A DNA stretch of 29,701 nucleotides from contig DJMK01000130.1 of NCBI GenBank assembly GCA_002436485.1, positions 1-29,701 of the forward strand, in the 5' to 3' direction. The notes below the pieces were generated by a model, which was not told the DNA's origin, did no database searches, and was given only the letters and a program-made list of their open reading frames with translations. The DNA is from Proteobacteria bacterium UBA6492 (GTDB lineage Bacteria; Pseudomonadota; Gammaproteobacteria; UBA6429; Thiohalophilaceae). Positions 7,749-15,830 of this stretch are shown here, piece after piece (within the stretch, counting starts at the first letter, position 1; the number at the start of each line of letters is the position of its first letter). A program made the position numbers and the translations under genes.

Positions 7749-8135
7749 TTATTCTGGTACGCCTTGCCATAACATTTCATAACCGATTTCATAGGTCTCA
7801 TCACAGTAGGCCTTGAGCGCATCGAATTTTTCTTTGAAGGTATGATCAGCGTGTGATTTCTCATGCTGTTCAAACGATTGCCAGTAAGTCATGATAACAA
7901 TGTGATCTTCAGACATTTTTTTTGAATCAAACGAGCCTTGATCAGAAACGAAGCCGGTGTATTTATATACCTGCCCGCCTATAAAACCGCCATTGTCATC
8001 ACCGTAAGTATTTTTGACTACGTTACACATTTCTCCAAGCGCCAGTTCCACATCTGAGACAGTAACGCCGTCCTTGAGTTTAACGACATTGAATAGCATG
8101 ACACAGCCAAAGGGAATTGTAATTGGATGAAACAT
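7749..8135 (-). CDS. small protein with ABM-like dimeric alpha/beta barrel fold
   Basis: A 128-residue cytoplasmic protein of unknown function. The alternating beta/alpha pattern, with HIVIMTYWQSFEQHEKSHAD followed by a helix FKEKFDALKAY, resembles the ferredoxin-like fold of antibiotic-biosynthesis-monooxygenase and EthD-type proteins, which bind small hydrophobic ligands or haem. AGGAGG sits 4 bases before the ATG at 8135, a slightly short spacing. An in-frame ATG at 8099 begins nearer the conserved core (MLFNVVKLKDG) but has no ribosome binding site. The neighbours do not indicate its job. Confidence 0.65.
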   Translation of the reverse strand: MFHPITIPFGCVMLFNVVKLKDGVTVSDVELALGEMCNVVKNTYGDDNGGFIGGQVYKYTGFVSDQGSFDSKKMSEDHIVIMTYWQSFEQHEKSHADHTFKEKFDALKAYCDETYEIGYEMLWQGVPE

Positions 8136-8211
8136 AGCGCCTCCTCGTTTTTACATTGAATGGGTTATTTTAGTGTTTATAGACATGGCATGCTTAAACG
8201 CCGGCAAATAG

Positions 8212-9906
8212 TTAGAGTTGCTTTTTTATGATATCGGCAACGCGAAAGGCATTTGCATAAATTGTCCAGGTATAGGGAACACTACCACCAGTCGGTATCC
8301 AGGAGCCATCAGTAACAAATACATTCTCCGCAGTATGTATGCGGCAGTCTGCATCCAGCACGGAAGTTTTCGGATCCTTACCAAAACGGCAACCTCCGGC
8401 CTGCAAGTTCTGTGGTGGCGTACCACTCACACTACCACGAATATTGGTAGTACCCATGGTGTCCATGACCTGCTTTGTTTTATCCAGCAGGTAGTTACCT
8501 ACCTTTATATCGTGGTCATGATAACCGATACGTATTTTTGCCACCGGCGTGCTCCACTTGTCTTTGGTGCTGCTATCCAGTGATACAAAGCAATCATCCG
8601 TGGGCAACCAGTCGCAAAATATCTCAAAGCGCAATGACAGGGCGTCTGTAAAGGCCTGTTTGAGACGAGACTTTAGTGCAGAACCCCATACAAGCTCACC
8701 ATCATCATTCCATTTTGTACTGTTAGCACGCGCAATCGGATTGGGGTGGCGTAACAGAAAGTCGACCGTGCCACCTTTCATGCGGGGTCCAAATTGTTTG
8801 TCATCAATTATGTACCAGTCCTGCAGGCCGCGGTTTATAAAAGGACCGCGCGCTTTGAGTTCCTGGGCCAGCGAGTTATCCATTTCCTTATAAACGAATT
8901 CGCCATAACCTGAACCGCCAGCGGAAAACAACAGGTTCTTACCAACCTGGTTAAACCTATTACCCAGGCCCTCAGGATGCATGCTATCGGATGAAAGTAA
9001 TAAAAGCCGGGCTGTTTCAACTGCCTGGCAGGCGACCACGAATATTTTTGCACTTACGTGTTGTGTTACACCATTTTTGTCTATGTATTCAACGCTGGTT
9101 GCCTTGCCTTTTTGATTACTACGGATACGTATCACCTTGGCGCGATCGCGGATCTCACATTTACCCGTCGCGATTGCGGGCATGATCAGGGCTTCGCGAC
9201 TGCTACCCTTGGCGCCACTTGAACAACCGTAACTGCCGCAATAGCCGGAATATTCACAACCGCGGCGACCATTGTCGATAGCATGTGGCAGAATGGCGCG
9301 TGCAGTCCGTAGCGGTTGCAGGTTCATTTCGTAACAGCCATTGTCAATCAGATCCGTTACCGGGTGTTCGCGTGTGGGCGGATAGGGAAAGTCAGTCGTG
9401 GATCGTGGTTCTGCAAACGAGTGCGTTTCGGCCTTGCCGGAGATGCCTACCAGTGTTTCTGCAAGTGTATAGTAAGGTTCCAGTTGCTCGTAGCTAATGG
9501 GCCAGTCGGCAACATTGGCGCCCTTAATCGGCCCGAATTCACTCTTGAGACGAAAATCTTCCGGTTTCATGCGGTAAAAAAAACCGCTCATGACATTGGT
9601 AGCACCACCTACCATGTTGCCGTTCCAGAAGTCCCAACCCGAATCGTAGGTCGATTCACTGTTCCAGTTATACGTGCCATTGGGGTTTTTTCCCGCGTAA
9701 TCTTCGATGACATGCATTTCCTTGGACAGCTGTGGTGTGTAAACGCTGCGCCGGCAGCAGGCCATTTCATCCTTGTAAAAATCGTCACGCTTTAAAAACG
9801 GTCCTTTCTCAAGCACGACTACATTATAACCGGCAGTAGCAAGTTGCAGTGCAACCGGGCCACCGCCAGCGCCGCTACCGATAATGCAAACGTCAAAATC
9901 GCTCAT
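8212..9906 (-). CDS. GMC-family FAD oxidoreductase (gluconate/sugar dehydrogenase large-subunit type)
   Basis: A 564-residue flavoprotein. The N-terminal Rossmann motif IIGSGAGGGPVAL (residues 8-20) binds FAD. A Cys-rich stretch CEYSGYCGSYGC (Cys217, 223, 228) followed by GAKGSS recalls the cluster-binding region of membrane-linked sugar dehydrogenases, although spacing differs. The C-terminal GMC segment reads LQAGGCRFGKDPKTSV, then TDGSWIPTGGSVPYTWTI. The His and Asn usually found at these places in GMC enzymes are not visible. It has no signal peptide. Its ATG overlaps the TGA of the small-subunit gene (ATGA), indicating translational coupling, and it probably leaves the cytoplasm together with that Tat-type partner. 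An in-frame upstream start at 9969 would lie inside the partner gene. The substrate and electron acceptor are unknown; no cytochrome subunit is encoded nearby. Confidence 0.85.
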   Translation of the reverse strand: MSDFDVCIIGSGAGGGPVALQLATAGYNVVVLEKGPFLKRDDFYKDEMACCRRSVYTPQLSKEMHVIEDYAGKNPNGTYNWNSESTYDSGWDFWNGNMVGGATNVMSGFFYRMKPEDFRLKSEFGPIKGANVADWPISYEQLEPYYTLAETLVGISGKAETHSFAEPRSTTDFPYPPTREHPVTDLIDNGCYEMNLQPLRTARAILPHAIDNGRRGCEYSGYCGSYGCSSGAKGSSREALIMPAIATGKCEIRDRAKVIRIRSNQKGKATSVEYIDKNGVTQHVSAKIFVVACQAVETARLLLLSSDSMHPEGLGNRFNQVGKNLLFSAGGSGYGEFVYKEMDNSLAQELKARGPFINRGLQDWYIIDDKQFGPRMKGGTVDFLLRHPNPIARANSTKWNDDGELVWGSALKSRLKQAFTDALSLRFEIFCDWLPTDDCFVSLDSSTKDKWSTPVAKIRIGYHDHDIKVGNYLLDKTKQVMDTMGTTNIRGSVSGTPPQNLQAGGCRFGKDPKTSVLDADCRIHTAENVFVTDGSWIPTGGSVPYTWTIYANAFRVADIIKKQL

Positions 9907-10520
9907 GTTAGATCCATGTAGCGCTTGTTGGTAGGTGGGCGTGGAAAGCCTGGCTGGTGTTCCAACCACTGCCAGCCAATACCGTCAGGATTACCGCCGT
10001 ATACCGGGTCGCTGAGTAAGGCCTCAAAAATAAGTAATAACAGGTACGAGAGCCAGCGTTCACCCGCATCACTTTTTGCTATTTGTGATAAGCTGTTTTT
10101 TTGTTGTGTTGAATTACAAGCAGAGAAACGATTATTAAATTGCTTTAGACAAAGCTCGTCGAGCCAGTCTATGCCATTGACTATAAACTCACGATCGTCT
10201 GGATCGGTATCCTTGGCATCGAGCACAAATTTCAGATAAACAGTCGCATTGATGTTTTTTGCATCCGGGCCATTATCATCATTTGGGAACAGTTGTTGTT
10301 GTACTGCAGCAAAAGTTTTCCACGGTTGAGTTGCAACAAGTTGTTCTTGATTGGTATCAGGCGTACAGCCTGTTAGAGATGGCATACTCGGTAATATTAC
10401 AAGACCAGCAGCTGCTTTCAGGCTGTTGGCAAGAAAACTCCGTCTCTCTATACTAATTTGTATTTTTTCAAGCAGCTTTGGCCCCAGGCTATTGTTCCAA
10501 TTTTTGAGCGTCTTGTCCAT
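9903..10520 (-). CDS. gluconate 2-dehydrogenase subunit 3-family protein with Tat-like signal
   Basis: A 205-residue protein, the usual small partner of GMC dehydrogenases. The N-terminal region carries a twin-arginine signature ERRSFL (Arg26-Arg27), a hydrophobic stretch AAAGLVILPS, and then LTGC at Cys52, which may be a lipobox. The mature part has family features (FAAVQQQLFPND, near-C-terminal DPVYGGNPDGIGWQWL with the conserved YGGN). In characterised enzymes this subunit carries the Tat signal and brings the folded flavoprotein subunit across the membrane. It starts 6 bases after the App1-like gene and overlaps the GMC gene by 4 bases, so the three form an operon. The start has no good Shine-Dalgarno sequence, consistent with coupling to the gene before it. 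Confidence 0.85.
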   Translation of the reverse strand: MDKTLKNWNNSLGPKLLEKIQISIERRSFLANSLKAAAGLVILPSMPSLTGCTPDTNQEQLVATQPWKTFAAVQQQLFPNDDNGPDAKNINATVYLKFVLDAKDTDPDDREFIVNGIDWLDELCLKQFNNRFSACNSTQQKNSLSQIAKSDAGERWLSYLLLLIFEALLSDPVYGGNPDGIGWQWLEHQPGFPRPPTNKRYMDLT

Positions 10521-10526
10521 TTGTGC

Positions 10527-11645
10527 TTATTTAAGAGACATTATTTGTGGATTGTTTAGCAGGTCGTTTGCATTAGTAAAGGCAACCCATTTTACGTTTT
10601 CTATATGTTTGAATACACTGGTCAGTCGTTGCTTGTCTTTACGAATGTCATGTATATAGATTTTTACGATGCGCTCAGGAAACTGGCGGGCTATTTCTGC
10701 ATAGATTTCGGGATCTTTTTCACCAGAGTCACCAACAAGTATGAACTTTCTTTGCGGGTATGTTGTAAGAAGCTTCGTTATTATTGGTATTTTCCCTTCC
10801 TCGGGCGATTCGAAAAGGCTATACAGACTATTATCTTTGAGGCGTACTAATTTTAGATGCATACTCCCGAGAGGAAATTGCTCATCTGAAAGGAACTGAC
10901 TTAGAGCTGGATAAAGCTGCCAGGGGGATGAAGAAACATAATGAAATTTATGTCCTTGTTGATGCCAGTGTTTGTAAAGGTGTGACATCCCTGGAACAGG
11001 TTTGAACTCCTTTAAAAAAGTATTTTTTATGAGTTCGTTTTTGTCTAGTACGTTTGAGTCCTTGATAGTATCGTCAATATCTGAAATGACAGATATGCCA
11101 GAGTTTTTCACGCATTGAGCCTTGCCAGAAAATTGACGATGATCATCTTGGTTTGTAACTACATGTATATTTATCCATTCATCACATGTGTTTTGTGATG
11201 TGATGTAAGCACTAAATATAAAATGGCCATTTGCTTCAGTCTCAGGCGCACCAAATTGTTGATTGCCAATTTTGACATAAATATTTTTTGAACGTTCATT
11301 ATCTACAAGGAACATTCTGGTTCGTTGTTTGAAGCGCTGTAATTCAATAGAATTTTCCTCGATACCTATCGTTTCCTCAAAAGCCTTGATTATCGCGTTG
11401 CGCCATGCGGAATCAGCTTCAGGTTCAAAAACCCAGCCATGGACCGGAATAATCCACTGTTTTTTGTCCGGATCATATTTTGCGTTTGTAGGAAATAGCA
11501 AAACCTTCTCGTCACCTTTCAAGTTTGTATTATTAGAATGATCAATTGATGGTAAATTTGTCTCTGTTCCACCAGCAAAGCTACTGTTCGCCTGACAGGC
11601 AAACAGAACAGCCACTAGAATGATTTTGATGGTTTTTCTACGCAT
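10527..11645 (-). CDS. exported App1-type (DUF2183) HAD-like phosphatase
   Basis: A 372-residue protein with a cleavable signal peptide (MRRK, hydrophobic core, cleavage after SSFA near residue 24). The C-terminal half is the App1 catalytic domain: SDIDDTIKDS with the nucleophile at Asp189 and the second Asp191 (DxDxT), KFHYVSSSPWQLYP, and FILVGDSGEKDPEIY with the acidic third motif. Yeast App1 is a phosphatidate phosphatase; bacterial homologues are mostly uncharacterised. The N-terminal half (GWVFEPEADS) is the less conserved region also seen in bacterial homologues. It is the first gene of the operon with the two GMC dehydrogenase genes. The gene looks more AT-rich than its neighbours, which could reflect transfer. 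Phosphatidate as substrate is inference. Confidence 0.85.
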   Translation of the reverse strand: MRRKTIKIILVAVLFACQANSSFAGGTETNLPSIDHSNNTNLKGDEKVLLFPTNAKYDPDKKQWIIPVHGWVFEPEADSAWRNAIIKAFEETIGIEENSIELQRFKQRTRMFLVDNERSKNIYVKIGNQQFGAPETEANGHFIFSAYITSQNTCDEWINIHVVTNQDDHRQFSGKAQCVKNSGISVISDIDDTIKDSNVLDKNELIKNTFLKEFKPVPGMSHLYKHWHQQGHKFHYVSSSPWQLYPALSQFLSDEQFPLGSMHLKLVRLKDNSLYSLFESPEEGKIPIITKLLTTYPQRKFILVGDSGEKDPEIYAEIARQFPERIVKIYIHDIRKDKQRLTSVFKHIENVKWVAFTNANDLLNNPQIMSLK

Positions 11646-11758
11646 GTAGTAATATTTATAGATGATTTCTCCGCTAGTCTATATGCCATATCAATAAAAA
11701 ATCTATGATATAGTGCTCTTTAGGTTTTATTAATTAACTCACTGTAATTATTGCTAAA

Positions 11759-12481
11759 ATGTCATATTTCATACGTACCTTGCTCCTTTTGGCAGCTTTA
11801 TCGTTATCCGGCTGTTTTGATTTCACACAGGAAATCTGGGTAAATAAAGACGGTAGCGGTAAATTACAATTTGGTATCAAGTTGCATCAGGGACTGTCGG
11901 CATTTTCCCGGGAGCTCAATTTGCAAAAAAACCCCTGCGTGTTGTTTTTTCGTGACCGTGAGGATATTGCAAAGAAGCCCGGTGTCTTGTCAGTCAATTT
12001 GAGTAATAAAACAGAAAATGAGTTATTACACTGTATGATGGATATAGTTGTAGATGATTTTTCGCGATTAAATGAATTGCAGGATCAGGCACTCAGAGAT
12101 AATAAGACAACCCGGCAAAAGGATGATTTTAATACCCGTTTTAGCCTGAAGAATAATGAAAATGGCTCGGCGAGTTTTATGCAAACGCTGGGGAGCAAGC
12201 ATAATTCGACAGACAGTAACGAGGATGAGTTAGATCGGGAAGCGCGCAAACTGGCAAACATGATGTTTCTTAGCATGCTGCGGGACAGCTTCTGGTCTGT
12301 TAAGTTGAATGCACCCGAGATCACCTCGGCTAATGGTAAAATTTCGGAAGATAAGCAATCTGTAGTCTGGAATATCCAGATGTCGGATATCCTGTTAAAT
12401 CAGGATATGCAACTGGAACTGCAAGCAGAGCTGGATTTTGATCCCCCGTGGTATAGACGATTATGGAAATGGGTAAACTGA
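11759..12481 (+). CDS. lipoprotein of unknown function
   Basis: A 240-residue protein with a clear lipoprotein signal: MSYFIRTLLLLAALSLSGC, Cys19. The mature part begins FDFTQEIWVNKDGSGKLQF, a beta-hairpin-rich start like that of LppM-type lipoproteins, and ends with a tryptophan- and arginine-rich tail WYRRLWKWVN that could contact the membrane. The middle is polar and helical. I do not recognise a named family with confidence. It is divergent from the App1 operon across an AT-rich 113-base gap, and the next gene starts 1 base after its stop, so the two are cotranscribed. No strong ribosome binding site is visible. Confidence 0.75.
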   Translation: MSYFIRTLLLLAALSLSGCFDFTQEIWVNKDGSGKLQFGIKLHQGLSAFSRELNLQKNPCVLFFRDREDIAKKPGVLSVNLSNKTENELLHCMMDIVVDDFSRLNELQDQALRDNKTTRQKDDFNTRFSLKNNENGSASFMQTLGSKHNSTDSNEDELDREARKLANMMFLSMLRDSFWSVKLNAPEITSANGKISEDKQSVVWNIQMSDILLNQDMQLELQAELDFDPPWYRRLWKWVN

Positions 12482-12482
12482 T

Positions 12483-12881
12483 ATGAGTGAAGAAAAAATT
12501 GAAGCAAGTATGGATAGAGATTCGCTGTATCGCGAAGAAATGATTAGTGATCGTAAAATGGGTACTATTCGCGTAATGACACCCATTAAGCCGGACGGTA
12601 GTGATGATGATGCACGCAAAGTGCTGTATGTTGGTCAGGCGCAGATCATGACACCAATGGGAGCCTTGCCGGTCGCATTTGAAATCGAGGCGGATTCGCT
12701 CGACCAGGCAGTCGATGGTTATGCGGACGCTGCCAAGGAAGCCATTGACAACACCATCAAGGAATTACAAGAGCTGCAACGCCAGGCGCAGTCTTCCATA
12801 GTTGTCCCGGGTAGTGGTGGTGGAGCCGGCGGCCTGGGTGGTGGCGGAATGCCGGGTGGCGGCGGAATCCAGATTCCCTAG
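12483..12881 (+). CDS. conserved-looking cytoplasmic protein with glycine-rich C-terminal tail
   Basis: A 132-residue soluble protein of unknown function. The core (about residues 20-100: SDRKMGTIRVMTPI, LYVGQAQIMTPMGALPVAFEIEADSL, then a long helix) looks like a small alpha/beta domain. It is followed by a tail of roughly 25 residues made mainly of Gly with Ala, Pro and Met, ending GGGIQIP. There is no signal peptide. It starts 1 base after the lipoprotein stop codon and its own TAG overlaps the stop of the convergent small membrane protein gene in a shared CTAG. Confidence 0.75.
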   Translation: MSEEKIEASMDRDSLYREEMISDRKMGTIRVMTPIKPDGSDDDARKVLYVGQAQIMTPMGALPVAFEIEADSLDQAVDGYADAAKEAIDNTIKELQELQRQAQSSIVVPGSGGGAGGLGGGGMPGGGGIQIP

Positions 12882-13093
12882 AGAAAAAAGCGGTGCAGCA
12901 GGTATGCGAGGCTGGCCAGCACCAAACCGGCACCCCAGAAGACTAACCAGTATATGCGTGCACGCAAACCGGCGATGACAAAGCCGATACCGGTCGCCAG
13001 ACCAAATACCGCTGTACCAGCGATCAACGGGCTGTCATTCGCATCAAGCGTGCTAACAGTATCAGGGCTTTCACCAATTCGATAGCGTGCCAT
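12878..13093 (-). CDS. small membrane protein, two transmembrane segments
   Basis: A 71-residue protein with a polar N-terminus (about 20 residues) and two hydrophobic helices (about residues 23-43 and 48-66) separated by a short basic turn GLRAR, ending LLHRFFL. The positive-inside rule would place the turn in the cytoplasm. It starts 5 bases after the lipoprotein gene upstream and so is the third gene of the metallopeptidase operon. It has no recognisable family. No clear Shine-Dalgarno sequence. Confidence 0.62.
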   Translation of the reverse strand: MARYRIGESPDTVSTLDANDSPLIAGTAVFGLATGIGFVIAGLRARIYWLVFWGAGLVLASLAYLLHRFFL

Positions 13094-13098
13094 AGGGT

Positions 13099-13665
13099 TT
13101 ATGGATCTACGCTGCGTGTTTCCACGCCCTTTTGAATAATCAACTTTTCGCCATGAGGTGCCTGTTGTATCGTGGCGGCGCCTGGCAACTCGGACTCTTT
13201 TTCTATATTACCAGTTGTGAATGTTATCGAAAAACTGCGGGTACCGGATCGTCCGCTGACGCTGTCGACATATACATTTATTCGTAAATGATGTTTGCCG
13301 TCTTCCTGGGGTATAACCTCGATGGTGTGCGTGGTTGCCTGGCCCGCCGCGAGATTGCTGAACTCAGGGAGTGAAGGTCCATCAACGATAAACAACGCCG
13401 GATTAGAGCTCATATTAATAGTCATTCTATTTGCCGCTACAGTCGGTGTTATCTTTAGTAAAATTGTCAGGGCAGTACCGGTCTCGGGTTCACCAAGTAC
13501 CTGATGCTCAAGTTGTACCGGTGCGACAGGCTTGCCTGAGTAGGCGCGCTCGAGGTTTTTTTGTGGTTGGGGTTTTTCTGTTGTCTTCATCTGCATCGTT
13601 GCATTATCACAACCAGATATGCTCAATGCGGCAGCCATGAAAAGAGAAATAAGTAGTTGCTTCAT
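13099..13665 (-). CDS. lipoprotein with predicted beta-sandwich domain
   Basis: A 188-residue protein with a lipoprotein signal ending SISGC (Cys19). After a flexible linker rich in Lys, Pro and Gln, residues of about 50-155 alternate in short beta-strands (TALTILLKITPTVAANRMTI, GKHHLRINVYVDS, TRSFSITFTTG), suggesting an immunoglobulin-like beta-sandwich. AGGA lies about 8 bases before the ATG. It follows the secreted metallopeptidase by 9 bases and precedes a small membrane protein by 5 bases. It may be an accessory or anchoring subunit for the peptidase; no family is recognised. Confidence 0.72.
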   Translation of the reverse strand: MKQLLISLFMAAALSISGCDNATMQMKTTEKPQPQKNLERAYSGKPVAPVQLEHQVLGEPETGTALTILLKITPTVAANRMTINMSSNPALFIVDGPSLPEFSNLAAGQATTHTIEVIPQEDGKHHLRINVYVDSVSGRSGTRSFSITFTTGNIEKESELPGAATIQQAPHGEKLIIQKGVETRSVDP

Positions 13666-13674
13666 ATAAACATC

Positions 13675-15429
13675 CTAGCAATTCAACGTTGTTACTACAC
13701 TGACATCAAAGCAACGTGAATTTGTATTGCTATGTGGGGTAAACAGGTTGTAGTCATACAGCTCCATGATGTAATCACCAGCCGTTAGGTTTTGACAAAA
13801 CGTTTCAGTGGTACCTAAAGCCTGAGAAATCAGAAAAAGTCCTTTTTGATGTAGAGCAATGTCCGGATCGGGCGGTGGCAATGTGCTAAAGATATCACCG
13901 ACATTTTCAGATTCAAATGAAGCCGTAAAACGATAATTACCTGTTGATGGAATTGTGAACCGAAAAAAACGGCGTATGCCCAGACTATTGCCACCCGCAA
14001 CTCCGCGATCGAACTCATCCGTAACACAAATATTTGTCGGATTCGGGATCAGCGGCAGATTTGTATAAACAGGTAAAACCGCTTCGGGGATTGTTAGTAC
14101 ACTTGGGTCATTGGTTTCCGTGGTGCCATAGGCATCTATAGTGGTGCCATTGATGCTGAAACTGTTCACCAGGTCCTCGATTTCCTGACTGCTGGCGAGG
14201 TTGTTATCTTTTAATGCGGAGATGAAGCTGAATATACTGGTCAGTGGCAGGCCGTTTCGTTGCTCATTAATAAGAACGTTCCAGAGTGGCCCAAAACCAA
14301 GGCTGATATTGTCCGTGATGCCATTGGCGTTTTCGTTAGTGGTATCGTACAAGTCATAAAGGATTTGCTCGACGGATTGCTCGCTAAACCAACCTGGACT
14401 TACTAAAGGTTCGGTTTCAACACTGAATGCAAAACCTGATGCCTGGTCAGCGCCGATTGCATCCTTATAAACTGGGTTAGCAAGAATAATTCCTGCTAAT
14501 GCATTACCATAACCTTCACCGAAGGCGACGCGCATATCCAACCGATCACCGATGGTATGAAACCCGCCAACACTGTCAGTGCGTGAAAAATTGAATTCAA
14601 GATAATGCGACCATTCATGTGCGATGACATGCTGATCATATTCATCGGTATCATTATCTTCACGACCAAGCAGGTACAACTGGTTATTATTAGGATTGAA
14701 AAAAGACGTGCCAAGCTCACCACACACCAGCTCACCTTCATCTGTCGAGTTATTTATGCTCCAGTTGACGATCAGGTCCGGAAAAGAAATCACTGCCTGG
14801 CTAGCCGTTACCAGTTGCATGCCCTGGTAAATCGTATCCAGTATGGCAAAAGGTCCAGCCTGTCGCGTTAACGGGTTGTAGGCGGTTCCACTCCAGCCAT
14901 GGGTTGCCAGGATGTCTCTGGTTTCGTTGATAGTACCGGTGCAGGCATGTTCACCAGCAACTGCATACAACGCATTGCTGCGAGTGTTGTCCAACACGCG
15001 TACATTCCAGCTTGCCGTGCTGTTGCTGACCATTTCTGCTCTTACCCTGACGTAAACAGCCGTGTTTGTCGGTGCATTGAAAGTATAAAAACCGGTTGCA
15101 TCAGTTACAGTGGAGGCCAGTACAGCGCCACTGTTACTGTTAACCAGTTGCACGGCAATGCTGCGAGCAGCGTCACGTCTTATATTGGTGTAATCGAGTC
15201 CGGCTGTTAAGCCGCTGTTGTGTAATACGCGTTGAAACTCGACTGTACCAGAGAGCGTAATGCTGCCTGTTGTTGGACCGAGACAGGCGGGAATAACGGC
15301 AGGTGCTGGTTCAGGAACTGGTAACAGGTTGCTACAAACAATTCCTGGTGTGCCATTACCATCGCCGCCGCCACAGCCAGCCAGCATAATCATTTGCAGT
15401 AAAATTAAAACAGAAGCGAGTTTGTACAT
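13675..15429 (-). CDS. secreted lipoprotein zinc metallopeptidase, multidomain
   Basis: A 584-residue surface or periplasmic protein. The signal ends MLAGC (Cys19) and is followed by a Gly-rich linker. Residues of about 55-125 look like a carboxypeptidase-regulatory-type beta domain (SITLSGTVEF, TDATGFYTFNAP). The catalytic core has HEWSH (His271-Glu272-His275) and a downstream FGEGYGNALAG whose Glu305 is a plausible third zinc ligand. The last 110 residues (RRFFRFTIPSTGNYRF, AGDYIMELYDYN) resemble a bacterial pre-peptidase C-terminal domain, with Cys residues near the end that could form disulfides. It is the first gene of an operon with a lipoprotein and a small membrane protein. The peptidase family is not assigned; its substrate is unknown. 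Confidence 0.78.
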   Translation of the reverse strand: MYKLASVLILLQMIMLAGCGGGDGNGTPGIVCSNLLPVPEPAPAVIPACLGPTTGSITLSGTVEFQRVLHNSGLTAGLDYTNIRRDAARSIAVQLVNSNSGAVLASTVTDATGFYTFNAPTNTAVYVRVRAEMVSNSTASWNVRVLDNTRSNALYAVAGEHACTGTINETRDILATHGWSGTAYNPLTRQAGPFAILDTIYQGMQLVTASQAVISFPDLIVNWSINNSTDEGELVCGELGTSFFNPNNNQLYLLGREDNDTDEYDQHVIAHEWSHYLEFNFSRTDSVGGFHTIGDRLDMRVAFGEGYGNALAGIILANPVYKDAIGADQASGFAFSVETEPLVSPGWFSEQSVEQILYDLYDTTNENANGITDNISLGFGPLWNVLINEQRNGLPLTSIFSFISALKDNNLASSQEIEDLVNSFSINGTTIDAYGTTETNDPSVLTIPEAVLPVYTNLPLIPNPTNICVTDEFDRGVAGGNSLGIRRFFRFTIPSTGNYRFTASFESENVGDIFSTLPPPDPDIALHQKGLFLISQALGTTETFCQNLTAGDYIMELYDYNLFTPHSNTNSRCFDVSVVTTLNC

Positions 15430-15520
15430 CAGGCCTATGACGCAGGTAAACGAGCAAGTGAAGCACTATACCATTGTTGCAAGACCCAGTGAGTAAAAGG
15501 TCATCACAGTTCATGGGCAA

Positions 15521-15544
15521 TAAAAAACCGGCAATTAGCCGGCT
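15521..15544 (-). terminator. rho-independent terminator after the 60-residue membrane protein
   Basis: On the minus strand, CCGGC and GCCGG pair around a five-base loop (15528-15542), with a weaker extension, and six T follow directly (15527-15522). It lies about 45 bases after the stop at 15588 and before the metallopeptidase operon. Confidence 0.75.
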
Positions 15545-15587
15545 CTGATATGGAATATTTGTAGCAACAGAACGTCAGGTGCACTGG

Positions 15588-15770
15588 CTAATCCAGCGCG
15601 CTGGCATCGGTCCCCATTTCAATATAATGACGGTAAATCAACAACAGCCCGGCAACCATGACGACAATACCCGCCAGCAAGGCAAAGGGTGAGTAGGCCA
15701 GTGCCATCAACATGATACCCAGCGCAACGATGGCGATTCCAAGTGTTTCAAAGATCGGTCTGATAAACAT
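15588..15770 (-). CDS. 60-residue membrane protein, two transmembrane segments
   Basis: A small hydrophobic protein with two helices (about residues 5-25 and 29-47), a one-proline turn between them and a polar C-terminus RHYIEMGTDASALD. GGGAG stands 6 bases before the ATG. It forms its own transcription unit, with a near-consensus promoter at 15831-15859, a CRP-like palindrome in the leader, and a terminator after the gene. Function unknown. The strong signals indicate a real gene. Confidence 0.72.
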   Translation of the reverse strand: MFIRPIFETLGIAIVALGIMLMALAYSPFALLAGIVVMVAGLLLIYRHYIEMGTDASALD

Positions 15771-15805
15771 GGCGGTCTCCCTGTGGTTGTCAGCGTGCTG
15801 AAAAA

Positions 15806-15821
15806 TGTGAGCTCCGTCACA
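15806..15821. promoter_or_regulatory. CRP-type palindrome TGTGA-N6-TCACA
   Basis: The two half-sites match the CRP/Vfr consensus halves exactly, with the consensus six-base spacer and A/T-rich flanks. The site lies just downstream of the predicted start of the 60-residue gene (start near 15824), where binding would repress. Recognition by a CRP-family protein is inferred; none is encoded in the window. Confidence 0.55.
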
Positions 15822-15830
15822 ATTTACTAA

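Noticed and set aside
9316..9795. A 159-codon plus-strand frame
   Set aside because: It is antisense to the conserved N-terminal half of the GMC oxidoreductase and has no recognisable domain.
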